Shown: one piece after another, positions 19,183-27,944 of the stretch
Layout: every line of letters starts with the position of its first letter
How positions within the stretch are numbered: the stretch's first letter is position 1
Source of the DNA: an uncultured Tropicimonas sp.
Lineage (GTDB): Bacteria > Pseudomonadota > Alphaproteobacteria > Rhodobacterales > Rhodobacteraceae
Reading direction: 5' to 3'
Length of the DNA: 64,000 nt
NCBI GenBank assembly: GCA_947495685.1
Contig: CANLZY010000013.1
Span: 62,001 to 126,000 of the forward strand
Notes under the pieces: model-generated
Told to the model about the DNA's origin: nothing
The model's input: only the letters and a program-made list of their open reading frames with translations
Databases searched by the model: none
Made by a program: the position numbers and the translations under genes

Positions 19183-20217
19183 ATGAAAAAGATTCTTCTT
19201 ACTTCCACCGCTCTGGTCGGCCTCGCCGGTGCAGCGGCTGCAGAAGTTACGATTTCGGGTTCGGCCGAAATGGGTGTTTTCGGTGGCGAAAACCTGGAAA
19301 CGCAGTTCGTGCAGAGCATTGACGTTGATTTCACCCTGTCCGGTGAAACCGACGGTGGCCTGACCTTCGGCGGTAGCATCGATCTGGCTGACGTCAACGA
19401 TGGCGACAGCGGCGGCGACGACCTGTCCGACACCACCGGCTTTGCCGACTACACTGTGTTCGTCTCCGGCGAGTTCGGCACCGTGACCATGGGCGACACC
19501 GATGGCGCTCTGGACTGGGCCCTGACCGATCCGGCATCTGTCGGCAACCCCGGCTCGCTGTTGGACAACGAAACCGGCCACGGTGGTCGTCAGGACTCCT
19601 ACCTGGACGGCTCCTATGACGGTCAGGTCCTGCGCTACGACTACGCCTACGAAGGCTTCGGCTTCGCAGTGTCGGTCGAGCAAGACGACGAGTACGAAAC
19701 CGAGAACGACTACAACTGGGCAATCGGTGCCAAGTGGGCCGGCGAAACTGGCCCGGGTACACTGACCCTTGGTGTTGGTTACCAGGCCGCCGACTCCGCG
19801 ACTCTGACGCTGGGTAGCGATGACTTCGAAGTTAAGCCCTTCGAAGATGCAGAAGACGCCACCGTTTGGGGTCTGTCCGCGACCTACGCAATGGATAACG
19901 GTTTCTCCGTTGGCGCCGTCTACTCCGATTGGGACGCCGATGAGCTGGACTCCGGTTCTCACTGGGCGATCGGCGCTGGCTACTCCTTCGACGCCTTCTC
20001 GATCCACGCCAACTACGGCGAGCACTCCTTCGAACTCGACGGCGGTGGCGACATCGACATCCAAGGTTGGGGTATCGCTGCTGGTTACGACCTCGGTGGC
20101 GGCCTGAGCGTTCTGGCTGGCTACGGCAGCTCGACAGGCGACATCGACACGCCGACCCTCTCGGTCGACGATGGCGAGACCGACAACTGGTCCTTGGGTC
20201 TGTCCATGGCATTCTGA
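19183..20217 (+). CDS. Major outer-membrane porin (Rhodobacter-type trimeric barrel)
   Basis: A general diffusion porin of 344 residues. The signal peptide MKKILLTSTALVGLAGAAAA is followed by EVTISGSAEMGVFGG, the usual first strand. The mature chain is acidic, rich in Gly/Asp and alternating strands, and ends with a C-terminal Phe (LGLSMAF) that the Bam machinery recognises. Codon use is biased towards C-ending codons (for example GGC, GAC, TCC) in a way that suggests high expression. About 235 bases upstream of the gene are free of genes and must carry the promoter; a terminator follows. Confidence 0.93.
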   Translation: MKKILLTSTALVGLAGAAAAEVTISGSAEMGVFGGENLETQFVQSIDVDFTLSGETDGGLTFGGSIDLADVNDGDSGGDDLSDTTGFADYTVFVSGEFGTVTMGDTDGALDWALTDPASVGNPGSLLDNETGHGGRQDSYLDGSYDGQVLRYDYAYEGFGFAVSVEQDDEYETENDYNWAIGAKWAGETGPGTLTLGVGYQAADSATLTLGSDDFEVKPFEDAEDATVWGLSATYAMDNGFSVGAVYSDWDADELDSGSHWAIGAGYSFDAFSIHANYGEHSFELDGGGDIDIQGWGIAAGYDLGGGLSVLAGYGSSTGDIDTPTLSVDDGETDNWSLGLSMAF

Positions 20218-20243
20218 TCTCTGATCAGAGAACATTCTGGAGA

Positions 20244-20272
20244 GAGCGGGCTTTGCCCGCTCTTTTCTTTTT
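20244..20272 (+). terminator. Rho-independent terminator of the porin gene
   Basis: Perfect arms GAGCGGGC (20244-20251) and GCCCGCTC (20255-20262) enclose a TTT loop and are followed by TTTTCTTTTT. It lies 26 bases after the porin stop. Confidence 0.9.
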
Positions 20273-20407
20273 GTACCGGGGAGTGTTAGCAAATGCTGCA
20301 AAGCGAGCCGGCCGCACACCCGCAGCCGGCTTGGTGCCGGATGACGCGTCGGCACCGTTTCGAAGCAAACATGTTCGGGTCTTCCCGTAACGGGGTGGCC
20401 GCGCAGC

Positions 20408-21904
20408 ATGGTTAACAGGCAGGCCGGTTTCATGCTCCCACTCAACCCAGCACGTATTCCCGAACTATTTGGCAAGGCGCAGGCGTTGCAAAAGGCAGGC
20501 CATCTCGATGAGGCCCGCAAGCTCTGGCTAACACTGGCTGAGGCGGCGCCGAGACATGTTCAACCGCCTTTCCAGCTGGCCCGGATTGCCCGTCAGGCCG
20601 GCAATGTCGAAGCCGCGATCGGCTATTTGCGCGATGCGTTCGCCTTGAAACCTGGTGAGCCGGTAATCCTCGTTGCGCTTGCGGAGATGCTATCGGCACA
20701 TGGAAAGGATGACGAGGCGCTCGCAATCCAGGACAGGCTGATTGCGTCCGCGCCGCGCGACCCACGGTACCGGATCGACAAAGCGCTGGTTTTGCAGCGG
20801 GCAGGGGCATTCGATCAGGCCGAAGCGGTCTTGCGCAAGGCCCAGGCGCTCGATCCCCTGCGTGGCGAACCCTATCGGATGTTGACCGCCAACCGAAAGG
20901 TGCAGCGTGGCGATCCGTTGATTTCAAAGATGAAGGCTGCGCTTTCCAAGAAGGAACTTGGCAAGACAGCGCGCGTCGAGATCGGCTTCGCGCTGGCGAA
21001 GGCGATGGAGGATACCGGGCAGTATGACAAGGTGTTCCGTTTCCTGTCGCCGGCCAACAAGGCGATGAAGGCGGCCTATCGCTATAGCGTCTCCGAGCGG
21101 CAGGAAGAGGTGGACGGGCTGATCGAAGCTTTTCGCGGTCATGATTTTACGCCGGTCGCGGAAGAAACGGATGGTTTCACACCGATATTCGTGACGGGCC
21201 TTCCCCGTTCCGGAACCACCCTTGTCGAGCAGATCCTGGGCAGCCACTCCCGGGTGACGGCTGGTGGTGAGATGCCCCATGCCCTGCGGCTGACCTATGA
21301 TGTCATCGGCAACCCGGCGCGCGGTTTCGACCCGATCGGCACGGTTGCGCCGGAGCGGTTCGCGCGATTGGCCACCGACTATGAGGCTGCGCTCCGTGCC
21401 TCGGTCCCTTTCGACCAGGTGGTGACAGACAAGGCGATCCAGTCCCATCTGGTGATCGGCCCGTTACGACAGGCCCTGCCACGGGCGAAGTTCATCGTCG
21501 TTCGGCGAGATCCGCGCGATCTGCTCCTGTCGATCTACAAAAACATGTTTGCGCAAGGGACGCACCGCTACGCCTATGATCTCGAAGATCTTGCCGCCTA
21601 TTATGCGAGTTTCGTGCAGATCCTCGATTTCTGGCGCGAAACGCTCCCCGATGCTTTTCACGAGGTCCACTATGAGGACCTGGTGGCCGATCCGGAAGGG
21701 CAGTCGCGGGCGCTCGTCGCTGCGGCGGGATTGGACTGGCAGGAAGGCTGCCTCGACTTTCACAAGAATCGAGGCTCTGTGAAAACGCTTTCGGTGCAGC
21801 AGGTGCGCCAACCGATCTATCGTAGTTCGGCCGAGGCGTGGCGACGATATGAGGCCGAGTTGAGGCCATTGGTAGTGGCGCTGGAACGGGAAGGAGTGCT
21901 GTAA
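20408..21904 (+). CDS. TPR-repeat sulfotransferase-family protein
   Basis: A 498-residue protein. The N-terminal half (about residues 10-170) consists of tetratricopeptide repeats (for example AQALQKAGHLDEARKLWLTLAE and ARQAGNVEAAIGYLRDAF). The C-terminal half is a PAPS-dependent sulfotransferase domain with the 5'-phosphosulfate loop GLPRSGTTLVEQIL (about residues 264-277) and the 3'-phosphate region FIVVRRDPRDLLLSIYKNMF. The acceptor is unknown; surface polysaccharide or a protein are possible. An ATG eight codons downstream is an alternative start. yggS follows after one base. Confidence 0.88.
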   Translation: MVNRQAGFMLPLNPARIPELFGKAQALQKAGHLDEARKLWLTLAEAAPRHVQPPFQLARIARQAGNVEAAIGYLRDAFALKPGEPVILVALAEMLSAHGKDDEALAIQDRLIASAPRDPRYRIDKALVLQRAGAFDQAEAVLRKAQALDPLRGEPYRMLTANRKVQRGDPLISKMKAALSKKELGKTARVEIGFALAKAMEDTGQYDKVFRFLSPANKAMKAAYRYSVSERQEEVDGLIEAFRGHDFTPVAEETDGFTPIFVTGLPRSGTTLVEQILGSHSRVTAGGEMPHALRLTYDVIGNPARGFDPIGTVAPERFARLATDYEAALRASVPFDQVVTDKAIQSHLVIGPLRQALPRAKFIVVRRDPRDLLLSIYKNMFAQGTHRYAYDLEDLAAYYASFVQILDFWRETLPDAFHEVHYEDLVADPEGQSRALVAAAGLDWQEGCLDFHKNRGSVKTLSVQQVRQPIYRSSAEAWRRYEAELRPLVVALEREGVL

Positions 21905-21905
21905 C

Positions 21906-22559
21906 ATGGGCCTGATGGACATTCGCACCCGGGTCGAAGCGGCGGAGTCTGCGGCAGGGCGACCGGTTGGATCGACCCGTCTGATTGCGGTTTCCAAGGT
22001 GCAGCCGTTGGAAAGAGTCGAGTCCGTGCTGGTTGAAGGGCATCGGGTCTTTGGCGAGAACAAGGTTCAGGAAGCGCAGGGAAAATGGCCCGCGTTCCGC
22101 GAACGGTTTGATGACGTCGAATTGCACCTGATCGGTCCGTTGCAGACCAACAAGGCCCGCGCTGCGCTGGACCTGTTCGATGTGATCCACACCCTGGACC
22201 GAGCAAAACTGGCAACGACGCTGGCACGGTTGGCCCAGGAAACCGGCACTTGCCCGCCTCTGTTCGTGCAGGTGAACACCGGAGAAGAGCCGCAGAAGGC
22301 CGGCGTCTTGCCGCGCGAGGCGGATGCCTTCGTACAGTTGGTCCGTGAGATGGATCTTCCTGTCGAGGGCCTGATGTGCATCCCGCCGGCCGACGAGGAG
22401 CCGAGTCTGCACTTTGCCCTGTTGGCGAAAATCGCGGCGCGGAATGGTTTGACGGGCCTGTCGATGGGGATGAGCAGCGATTTCGAGCAGGCGATTGCAC
22501 TCGGCGCCACCCATGTTCGGGTCGGCTCCGCGATCTTTGGCGATCGCATCTACGCCTGA
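21906..22559 (+). CDS. yggS: YggS-family pyridoxal phosphate homeostasis protein
   Basis: A 217-residue PLP-binding protein of the PLPBP/YggS family, which buffers PLP and affects amino-acid homeostasis. Motifs: LIAVSKVQP with the PLP lysine (about residue 31), FGENKVQE, HLIGPLQTNKA, VNTGEEPQKAG, GLMCIPP, and the C-terminal LSMGMSSDFEQAI...VRVGSAIFG. No unusual features. The start lies one base after the sulfotransferase stop. Confidence 0.94.
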   Translation: MGLMDIRTRVEAAESAAGRPVGSTRLIAVSKVQPLERVESVLVEGHRVFGENKVQEAQGKWPAFRERFDDVELHLIGPLQTNKARAALDLFDVIHTLDRAKLATTLARLAQETGTCPPLFVQVNTGEEPQKAGVLPREADAFVQLVREMDLPVEGLMCIPPADEEPSLHFALLAKIAARNGLTGLSMGMSSDFEQAIALGATHVRVGSAIFGDRIYA

Positions 22560-22604
22560 TCCGGGCAGGTCGGTCGTCGCCGGGTGTTGTCGCCAAGAAG
22601 AAGC

Positions 22605-23099
22605 TCAGGCCACCAACAGCCGACTTCCCATCCGAAGGCGGGGCAAAAGCCAGAGCAGGTGGTCCCGCCGAAAGGCAATGCAGCCTTCCGTCGGGTGGCG
22701 GGGTTTCCGCCAGACATGCAGGAAGATGGCAGAGCCCCGACCCGCCTTGGCACGGGGCCAGTTCCAGTCTGTCAGCAGGATGACATCATAAAGAGGGTCT
22801 GCACGGCGCAGGGTTTCATGCCCGTAGGGATGTGGTGCACGGACGAGGTGGTTGTACGCCGGGTCCTGAACGTCATCAGACCACAGATCGCCGAGTCCGA
22901 TGGGGCAGGCCCAGGGTGCGGGGCTGGGCAACCGGTCAGGCCGGTACAACACGCCGACGATGCGGTGTCGGCCCTTCGGGGTCGCGCCATCGCCTTCGCG
23001 TTTGTCGGCGGACAGACCGCCGCGCCCGATGGCACAGGGCAGGGTGCGCCCGTGAAACCGAACACCGCGCGGGGTCAGGACAAGGTCGTCGGGGGTCAC
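22605..23099 (-). CDS. L,D-transpeptidase-family (YkuD) protein without signal peptide
   Basis: A 164-residue YkuD-domain protein. The catalytic block is FLHVWRKPRHPTEGCIAF, with the family His and the nucleophile Cys in the GCI motif, and a further His in YNHLVRAPHPYGHE. No signal peptide is visible, and the N-terminal strand (VLTPRGVRFHG) begins the fold directly, so the site of action is unclear. The start overlaps the ribA stop by four bases, an unexpected coupling of a cell-wall-type domain with riboflavin synthesis that nevertheless recurs in related genomes as I recall. Confidence 0.85.
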   Translation of the reverse strand: MTPDDLVLTPRGVRFHGRTLPCAIGRGGLSADKREGDGATPKGRHRIVGVLYRPDRLPSPAPWACPIGLGDLWSDDVQDPAYNHLVRAPHPYGHETLRRADPLYDVILLTDWNWPRAKAGRGSAIFLHVWRKPRHPTEGCIAFRRDHLLWLLPRLRMGSRLLVA

Positions 23100-24178
23100 A
23101 GGAGGTGGCCGGATTTCGCGGCCTTGGTGGCAAGGTAGGCCGCGTTTTCGGCGGTTTTCCCGACTTGAAGTGGCACGCGCTCGACCACTTCGATGCCCTG
23201 CGCCCGCATCATCGCGATCTTGGCCGGGTTGTTTGTCATCAGGCGCACGGACGAAAATCCAAGCTCGCGCAGCAGGGCGGCACCGATGCGAAAGTCACGT
23301 TCGTCATCCTCGAAACCGAGCCTGTGGTTTGCCTGGACCGTGTCGAACCCTTGGTCTTGCAGCGCATAGGCTCGCATCTTGTTGGCCAGCCCGATTCCGC
23401 GACCCTCCTGATTCAGATAGAGCAACACACCTGCGCCTTCCTTGCCCATCGCAGCCAGGGCGCCCCGCAGTTGCGGTCCGCAATCGCATTTCAGCGACCC
23501 GAGGAGGTCGCCGGTGAAGCAGGCGGAATGCAGTCGCGCCAAAACTGGCTGAGACCGGTCCGGTTGGCCGATTTCGATGGCATAGTGCTCTTCCCCGCCG
23601 TCGTCGGGACGGAAGATGTGCAACCGTCCGACGCCGGCAAGCGCCATTGGCAGGCGAGCCGAGATGACTTCGTCATAGGATGCCGCGTCGGTCGGCAACC
23701 CGTCGGTGTCCAGGTTCAGGATCGTCAGGTTGGCGGCGCTGGCGGTCAGCGGGCTGTCGAGCGGTCGGACCAGAACGGCGGGAAGCAGGCGGGCCTCCTT
23801 GGCCAACGCGATGGCCGCGCGGTGCAGGTCGGACCGGCCGTCGCGTTCGGTTCGAAACGGACCCTTCATCGGAGCATCAAGGTCGTCCGCCGGATCCGCG
23901 ATGGATTGAAGCCAGTCCAGGGTCGCGCCTGCCGGGACAGCGATTCGGGCGAGGTCACCATCATAGGCGCGGGCCTTCAGGGTTTCGGCGCGGCGCGATG
24001 TGATGGCCAGCACTGCTGCGCCGTCCGCTGCCATTTCGCCAAAACGAGCTGGAGTCAGCGTTTCTGCGGCGACGGCCAGAACCGTATCCGAGCCCTCTGT
24101 CAGGCAAACCGGCACGCCCATGCGCAGGTCGGCGCGGGCACGGGCGCGGCGTTCGGCAGGGGTCAGGGCTAGGGTCAT
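23096..24178 (-). CDS. ribA: GTP cyclohydrolase II
   Basis: GTP cyclohydrolase II catalyses the first step of riboflavin biosynthesis. The 360-residue chain has a C-terminal catalytic domain with the zinc cysteines in ARLHSACFTGDLLGSLKCDCG, then NQEGRGIGLANKM and the GTP-binding segment VRLMTNNPAKI. The N-terminal ~150 residues are a divergent extra domain positioned like the DHBP synthase domain of RibBA, but without its usual active-site motifs. The ATG at 24178 was chosen because the sequence then follows family starts; the frame stays open for 100 codons upstream. Confidence 0.92.
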   Translation of the reverse strand: MTLALTPAERRARARADLRMGVPVCLTEGSDTVLAVAAETLTPARFGEMAADGAAVLAITSRRAETLKARAYDGDLARIAVPAGATLDWLQSIADPADDLDAPMKGPFRTERDGRSDLHRAAIALAKEARLLPAVLVRPLDSPLTASAANLTILNLDTDGLPTDAASYDEVISARLPMALAGVGRLHIFRPDDGGEEHYAIEIGQPDRSQPVLARLHSACFTGDLLGSLKCDCGPQLRGALAAMGKEGAGVLLYLNQEGRGIGLANKMRAYALQDQGFDTVQANHRLGFEDDERDFRIGAALLRELGFSSVRLMTNNPAKIAMMRAQGIEVVERVPLQVGKTAENAAYLATKAAKSGHLL

Positions 24179-24341
24179 GAGGCCTCGTTGGGTTCGCGGC
24201 GGAGCGATACCATGTAACAAACGGGCCCGGAAGTTGAAACAATTGCCGGGTTCCTCACACATCGCCGTGAGAACATTGCAGCAAAACTTGTCGGATCGGT
24301 GTGCGACGCGCATCTCGTCATCAACGAAGGAGGACGTCCGT

Positions 24342-25028
24342 ATGGGAAACCTGAAGAAAATTCTGTTGGTCGACGACGATGAGGATCTGCGCGAAGCGCT
24401 GAGCGAACAACTTGTGATGACCGAGGATTTCGATGTCTTCGAGGCCGGAAGTGGCGTTGATGCCATGGAGAAGGTCAAGGGCGGGATCTATGATCTCGTG
24501 ATCCTCGACGTCGGGCTGCCCGATACCGATGGGCGCGAGCTTTGCCGGCTGATGCGAAAGCAGGGCGTGAAATGCCCCGTGCTGATGCTGACCGGGCATG
24601 ACAGCGATGCCGACACGATCCTCGGGCTGGATGCCGGCGCCAATGACTATGTGAGCAAGCCCTTCAAGTTTCCGGTTCTTCTGGCCCGGATCCGGGCACA
24701 ATTGCGGCAGCATGAACAATCCGAAGACGCGGTGTTCCAGCTTGGTCCGTACACCTTCAAGCCGGCGATGAAGATGCTCATCGACGATGCAGAAAAGAAG
24801 ATCCGTCTGACCGAAAAAGAGACGAACATTCTCAAGTTCCTGTATCGCGCTTCGGAGGGCGTGGTGGCCCGGGACGTTCTGTTGCACGAGGTCTGGGGGT
24901 ACAACGCCGGGGTGACCACGCACACGCTGGAGACCCACATCTATCGACTGCGCCAGAAAATCGAACCGGATCCGTCGAATGCGCGGCTACTGGTCACGGA
25001 ATCCGGCGGCTATCGACTGGTTGCGTGA
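24342..25028 (+). CDS. cenR: OmpR-family response regulator, CenR-like
   Basis: A 228-residue response regulator. The receiver domain has acidic DDDED (residues 10-14), the phosphoacceptor Asp in LVILDVGLPDTDG (about residue 56), Thr in MLTGHD and Lys in VSKPFKF. The DNA-binding winged helix carries IRLTEKETNILKFLYRA and TTHTLETHIYRLRQKIEPD. Sequence and length match CenR, the envelope-controlling regulator of Caulobacter and Rhodobacter, from memory. No kinase gene adjoins it. GGAGG precedes the ATG. Divergent from ribA. Confidence 0.88.
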   Translation: MGNLKKILLVDDDEDLREALSEQLVMTEDFDVFEAGSGVDAMEKVKGGIYDLVILDVGLPDTDGRELCRLMRKQGVKCPVLMLTGHDSDADTILGLDAGANDYVSKPFKFPVLLARIRAQLRQHEQSEDAVFQLGPYTFKPAMKMLIDDAEKKIRLTEKETNILKFLYRASEGVVARDVLLHEVWGYNAGVTTHTLETHIYRLRQKIEPDPSNARLLVTESGGYRLVA

Positions 25029-25086
25029 GCCGCAGAAATGGTTACGCTATACGTTAAGTAATTTGTTAACCTTCCTTTAGTAGCAT

Positions 25087-25163
25087 CCCCTTGTCGCGTC
25101 GGGGTTATGGCGTGGCAACCTCCCTGTTGGACTGGCCCGGGCCTCTCGCCCGGGTCTTTTTTT
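25087..25163 (+). ncRNA. Candidate small RNA ending in a strong terminator
   Basis: The gap between cenR and xth contains a small stem (CCCC 25087-25090 with GGGG 25101-25104), then a hairpin CAAC-CTCCCT-GTTG (25116-25129) whose loop carries a CTCC anti-Shine-Dalgarno motif, then a strong terminator. This modular layout resembles alphaproteobacterial regulatory RNAs, but it could simply be the cenR 3' untranslated region. No promoter was firmly identified. Confidence 0.3.
25134..25163 (+). terminator. Rho-independent terminator between cenR and xth
   Basis: Arms CCCGGGC (25136-25142) and GCCCGGG (25148-25154), extended by GG/TC pairs, with a CTCTC loop and a run of seven T. It terminates cenR or a small RNA downstream of it. 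Confidence 0.88.
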
Positions 25164-25278
25164 GGCAACCTTGCGGTGTGTCCGGTTGGGACTCCGGTCG
25201 CCGGACAGGGGGGCAAAAATGGTTCCCACGGTCGCCGTTGCGCACTAGGGTCGCGCGACCCAGACCGGAGACAGATCC

Positions 25279-26067
25279 ATGACCTTCACCCTTGCCACCT
25301 GGAACATCAATTCGGTTCGCCTGCGGGCCGGGCTCGTCGCGCGTCTTCTGAGAGAGGAAACACCCGACATCCTGTGCCTTCAGGAATGCAAGAGCCCGGT
25401 GGACAAGATCCCGGCGGAGGTCTTTGCCGACCTTGGGTATACGCACATGGTTGCCCGCGGGCAGAAGGGGTACAACGGCGTTGCGATCCTGTCGAAGCTG
25501 CCGATCGAAGATCTGGGCGACAAGGACTTCGCCGATCTCGGACATGCCCGCCACGTTGCTGCGCGGCTCGAAAACGGCGTGGTGATCCACAATTTCTATG
25601 TGCCTGCTGGCGGCGACAAGCCGGACCGGGAGGTCAACGTGAAGTTCGGGCAAAAGCTCGACTACCTGACCGAGATGCGGGATTGGTTTCGCGCCGAACG
25701 CCCCGAACGGGCCATTCTGGTCGGGGATCTGAACATTGCCCCGCGCGAGGACGATGTCTGGAACCACAAGCAGCTTCTGAAGGTTGTCAGCCACACGCCG
25801 GTCGAGGTGGCGCAGTTGGCCGAGACTCAGGACGCGGGCAAATGGGTCGATGTCACGCGGGCGGATATTCCCGAGGGCAACCTCTACAGCTGGTGGTCCT
25901 ACCGGTCTCCCGATTGGGAGTCCGCCGACAAGGGCCGGCGTCTGGATCACATCTGGGCAACGCCCGATATCGCGGGCGCGGCGCATTCCAGCCGGATCTT
26001 GCGGCAGGTCCGCGGCTGGGAACAACCGTCCGATCATGCGCCGGTCCTGGCCACCTTTGACCTGTGA
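25279..26067 (+). CDS. xthA: Exodeoxyribonuclease III (AP endonuclease)
   Basis: A 262-residue Mg-dependent AP endonuclease/3'-5' exonuclease for base-excision repair. The family motifs are complete: TWNINSVRLR, LQECK (metal Glu), GYNGVAILSK, FYVPAGGD, VGDLNIAP, WWSYRSPDW, RLDHIWAT and the C-terminal SDHAPV with catalytic His. GGAGACAG precedes the ATG. Confidence 0.96.
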   Translation: MTFTLATWNINSVRLRAGLVARLLREETPDILCLQECKSPVDKIPAEVFADLGYTHMVARGQKGYNGVAILSKLPIEDLGDKDFADLGHARHVAARLENGVVIHNFYVPAGGDKPDREVNVKFGQKLDYLTEMRDWFRAERPERAILVGDLNIAPREDDVWNHKQLLKVVSHTPVEVAQLAETQDAGKWVDVTRADIPEGNLYSWWSYRSPDWESADKGRRLDHIWATPDIAGAAHSSRILRQVRGWEQPSDHAPVLATFDL

Positions 26068-26140
26068 TCCGCGCGTCCCCTTGCAAGGACGCGGGCGATA
26101 CGCCATCTAAGCCTCAACCAGATATACGAGGAGCCTTCAG

Positions 26141-27064
26141 ATGCTGGAATTTGGCCAGACCCCGTCGCAACCCGCTGCAACCGATCTGATCAAGGAAGGC
26201 GGTGAAGCCACCTTCATGCAGGATGTCGTCGATGGCAGCCAGGAAGTTCCGGTTATCGTCGATTTCTGGGCGCCGTGGTGCGGCCCCTGCAAGACCTTGG
26301 GCCCGATGCTGGAATCTGCCGTCCAGGCTGCCGGCGGTCGGGTGAAGATGGTCAAGATCGACGTCGACCAGAACCAGCGTCTCGCTCAGATGCTCGCGCA
26401 GCAGGGCCTGCCGCTGCAATCGATCCCGACCGTCGTGGCCTTCTACCAGGGGCAGGTCGCCGACATGTTCCAGGGGGCGCAGCCGCTCTCCGAGATCAAG
26501 GCCTTTGTCGACCGCGTCGCGGCGCTCGCCGGGGATGGCGGGCTGTCCGAAGCGATCGAGGCCGCCGAAGCCATGCTGGCCGAAGGGGCTGTTGTGGATG
26601 CCGCGCAGACCTTTGCAGCCATCCTGGGCGAGGAGCCGGGCAACGCGGCGGCCTATGGCGGCATGGTCCGGGCCCATCTGGCGCTGGATGACACCGATCA
26701 GGCGGAGGCCCTGCTGGCAGCGGTTCCCGCCGAGATCACCGGAGCCCCCGAGATCGAGGCCGCCCGTGCCCAGTTGGAACTGGCCCGACAGGCCGCCGAG
26801 GCCGGTCCGCTGGCAGAGTTGCAGGCGGTCGTCGCGGCAGACCCGGCCAACCTTCAGGCCCGGTTCGATCTTGCCACAGCGCTGCATGCCGCCGGCGATG
26901 TCGAAGCGGCCGTGACCGAATTGCTGAACCTGTTCGGCCTTGATCGCGAGTGGAACGACGGCGCAGCCAAGGCGCAATTGTTCACGATCTTCGATGCGCT
27001 GAAGCCGACAGATCCGATCGTTCTGAACGGGCGGCGCAAGTTGAGCTCGATGATATTTGCCTGA
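26141..27064 (+). CDS. cnoX: Thioredoxin-domain co-chaperone CnoX (YbbN)
   Basis: A 307-residue protein: thioredoxin domain (residues 1-125) with WCGPC at 46-50 and the cis-Pro in SIPTVVAF, followed by TPR-like helical repeats (residues ~140-300). Proteins of this type protect clients from oxidative aggregation and hand them to GroEL or DnaK. Active-site cysteines are both present, unlike E. coli CnoX. AGGAG lies nine bases upstream. The LON-domain gene begins 26 bases after the stop. Confidence 0.92.
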   Translation: MLEFGQTPSQPAATDLIKEGGEATFMQDVVDGSQEVPVIVDFWAPWCGPCKTLGPMLESAVQAAGGRVKMVKIDVDQNQRLAQMLAQQGLPLQSIPTVVAFYQGQVADMFQGAQPLSEIKAFVDRVAALAGDGGLSEAIEAAEAMLAEGAVVDAAQTFAAILGEEPGNAAAYGGMVRAHLALDDTDQAEALLAAVPAEITGAPEIEAARAQLELARQAAEAGPLAELQAVVAADPANLQARFDLATALHAAGDVEAAVTELLNLFGLDREWNDGAAKAQLFTIFDALKPTDPIVLNGRRKLSSMIFA

Positions 27065-27090
27065 GGGCCCGATCCAGCTACGTTAGGGTC

Positions 27091-27729
27091 ATGTTTGCCA
27101 AAACCGATCTGCCGGACGCGATTCCGGTCTTTCCTCTGCCGGGAGCGTTGCTTTTGCCGCGCGCCCGGTTGCCCTTGCATATCTTCGAGCCGCGCTACCT
27201 GGCGATGCTGGACGATACGCTCAAGACAACTCATCGGCTGATCGGGATGGTCCAGCCGCGCGAAGGAGACGCCGCCGGGCTTCAGACGATCGGTTGCGCC
27301 GGTCGCCTGACAGGTTTTTCCGAGACGGAGGATGGCCGCTACATGGTCACCCTTTCCGGGATCTCGCGGTTTCGTATCCGGCAGGAGACGCAGGGTTTCA
27401 CCCCTTACGTCCGGGCCGAGGTTGACTGGGCCGACTTCCAGCGCGATCTGGGCGCTGTCGAGCGAGACCCGAATTTCCAACGTGCACCGTTCATGGAGCT
27501 TCTCGGGAGGTTCTTCGAAGCGCGCGAGCTGGCGACCGATTGGGAGAGCCTGCGCGAGGCGGACGACGAGTTGCTGATCAACTCGCTGTCGATGCTCTGC
27601 CCGTTCGATGTGGGCGACAAGCAGGCGCTGCTGGAGGCGCCGAGCCTGACCGACCGCCGAGAGACCTTGACGGCATTGATGGAATTTTCCCTGCATTGCA
27701 GCGAGGACGGATCGGAGATGATGCAATGA
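27091..27729 (+). CDS. LON peptidase substrate-binding (LAN) domain protein
   Basis: A 212-residue protein consisting of the N-terminal substrate-binding domain of Lon only, with no AAA or protease domain. Recognisable start: [30 protein letters not shown], the standard LAN-domain opening, then [15 protein letters not shown]. Often present after cnoX in Rhodobacteraceae; its role is unknown, possibly as an adaptor. The stop overlaps the Trm112 start (ATGA). Confidence 0.9.
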   Translation: MFAKTDLPDAIPVFPLPGALLLPRARLPLHIFEPRYLAMLDDTLKTTHRLIGMVQPREGDAAGLQTIGCAGRLTGFSETEDGRYMVTLSGISRFRIRQETQGFTPYVRAEVDWADFQRDLGAVERDPNFQRAPFMELLGRFFEARELATDWESLREADDELLINSLSMLCPFDVGDKQALLEAPSLTDRRETLTALMEFSLHCSEDGSEMMQ

Positions 27730-27929
27730 GCGATACCCCGGCATCCCGCACGACCACGACGCCGCATGATCGCAAGATGCTGGAGGCGTTGGTCTGCCCG
27801 CAGACGCGAACCCTGTTGCGGTACGACGCAGAGCGGCAGGAGTTGGTCTCCAAGGCCGCGCGGCTGGCCTATCCGATCCGCAACGGCATCCCGATCATGC
27901 TGGTGGACGAGGCCCGTCCGCTGGATTGA
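27726..27929 (+). CDS. Trm112-family small protein
   Basis: A 67-residue Trm112-like protein: [18 protein letters not shown], then [21 protein letters not shown]. Eukaryotic and archaeal Trm112 activates methyltransferases; bacterial YcaR-like proteins are of uncertain function. Only one cysteine of the usual zinc site is kept (CPQT). Coupled to the LON-domain gene by a four-base overlap. Confidence 0.88.
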   Translation: MSDTPASRTTTTPHDRKMLEALVCPQTRTLLRYDAERQELVSKAARLAYPIRNGIPIMLVDEARPLD

Positions 27930-27944
27930 CCCGCGGGCCGGCCG

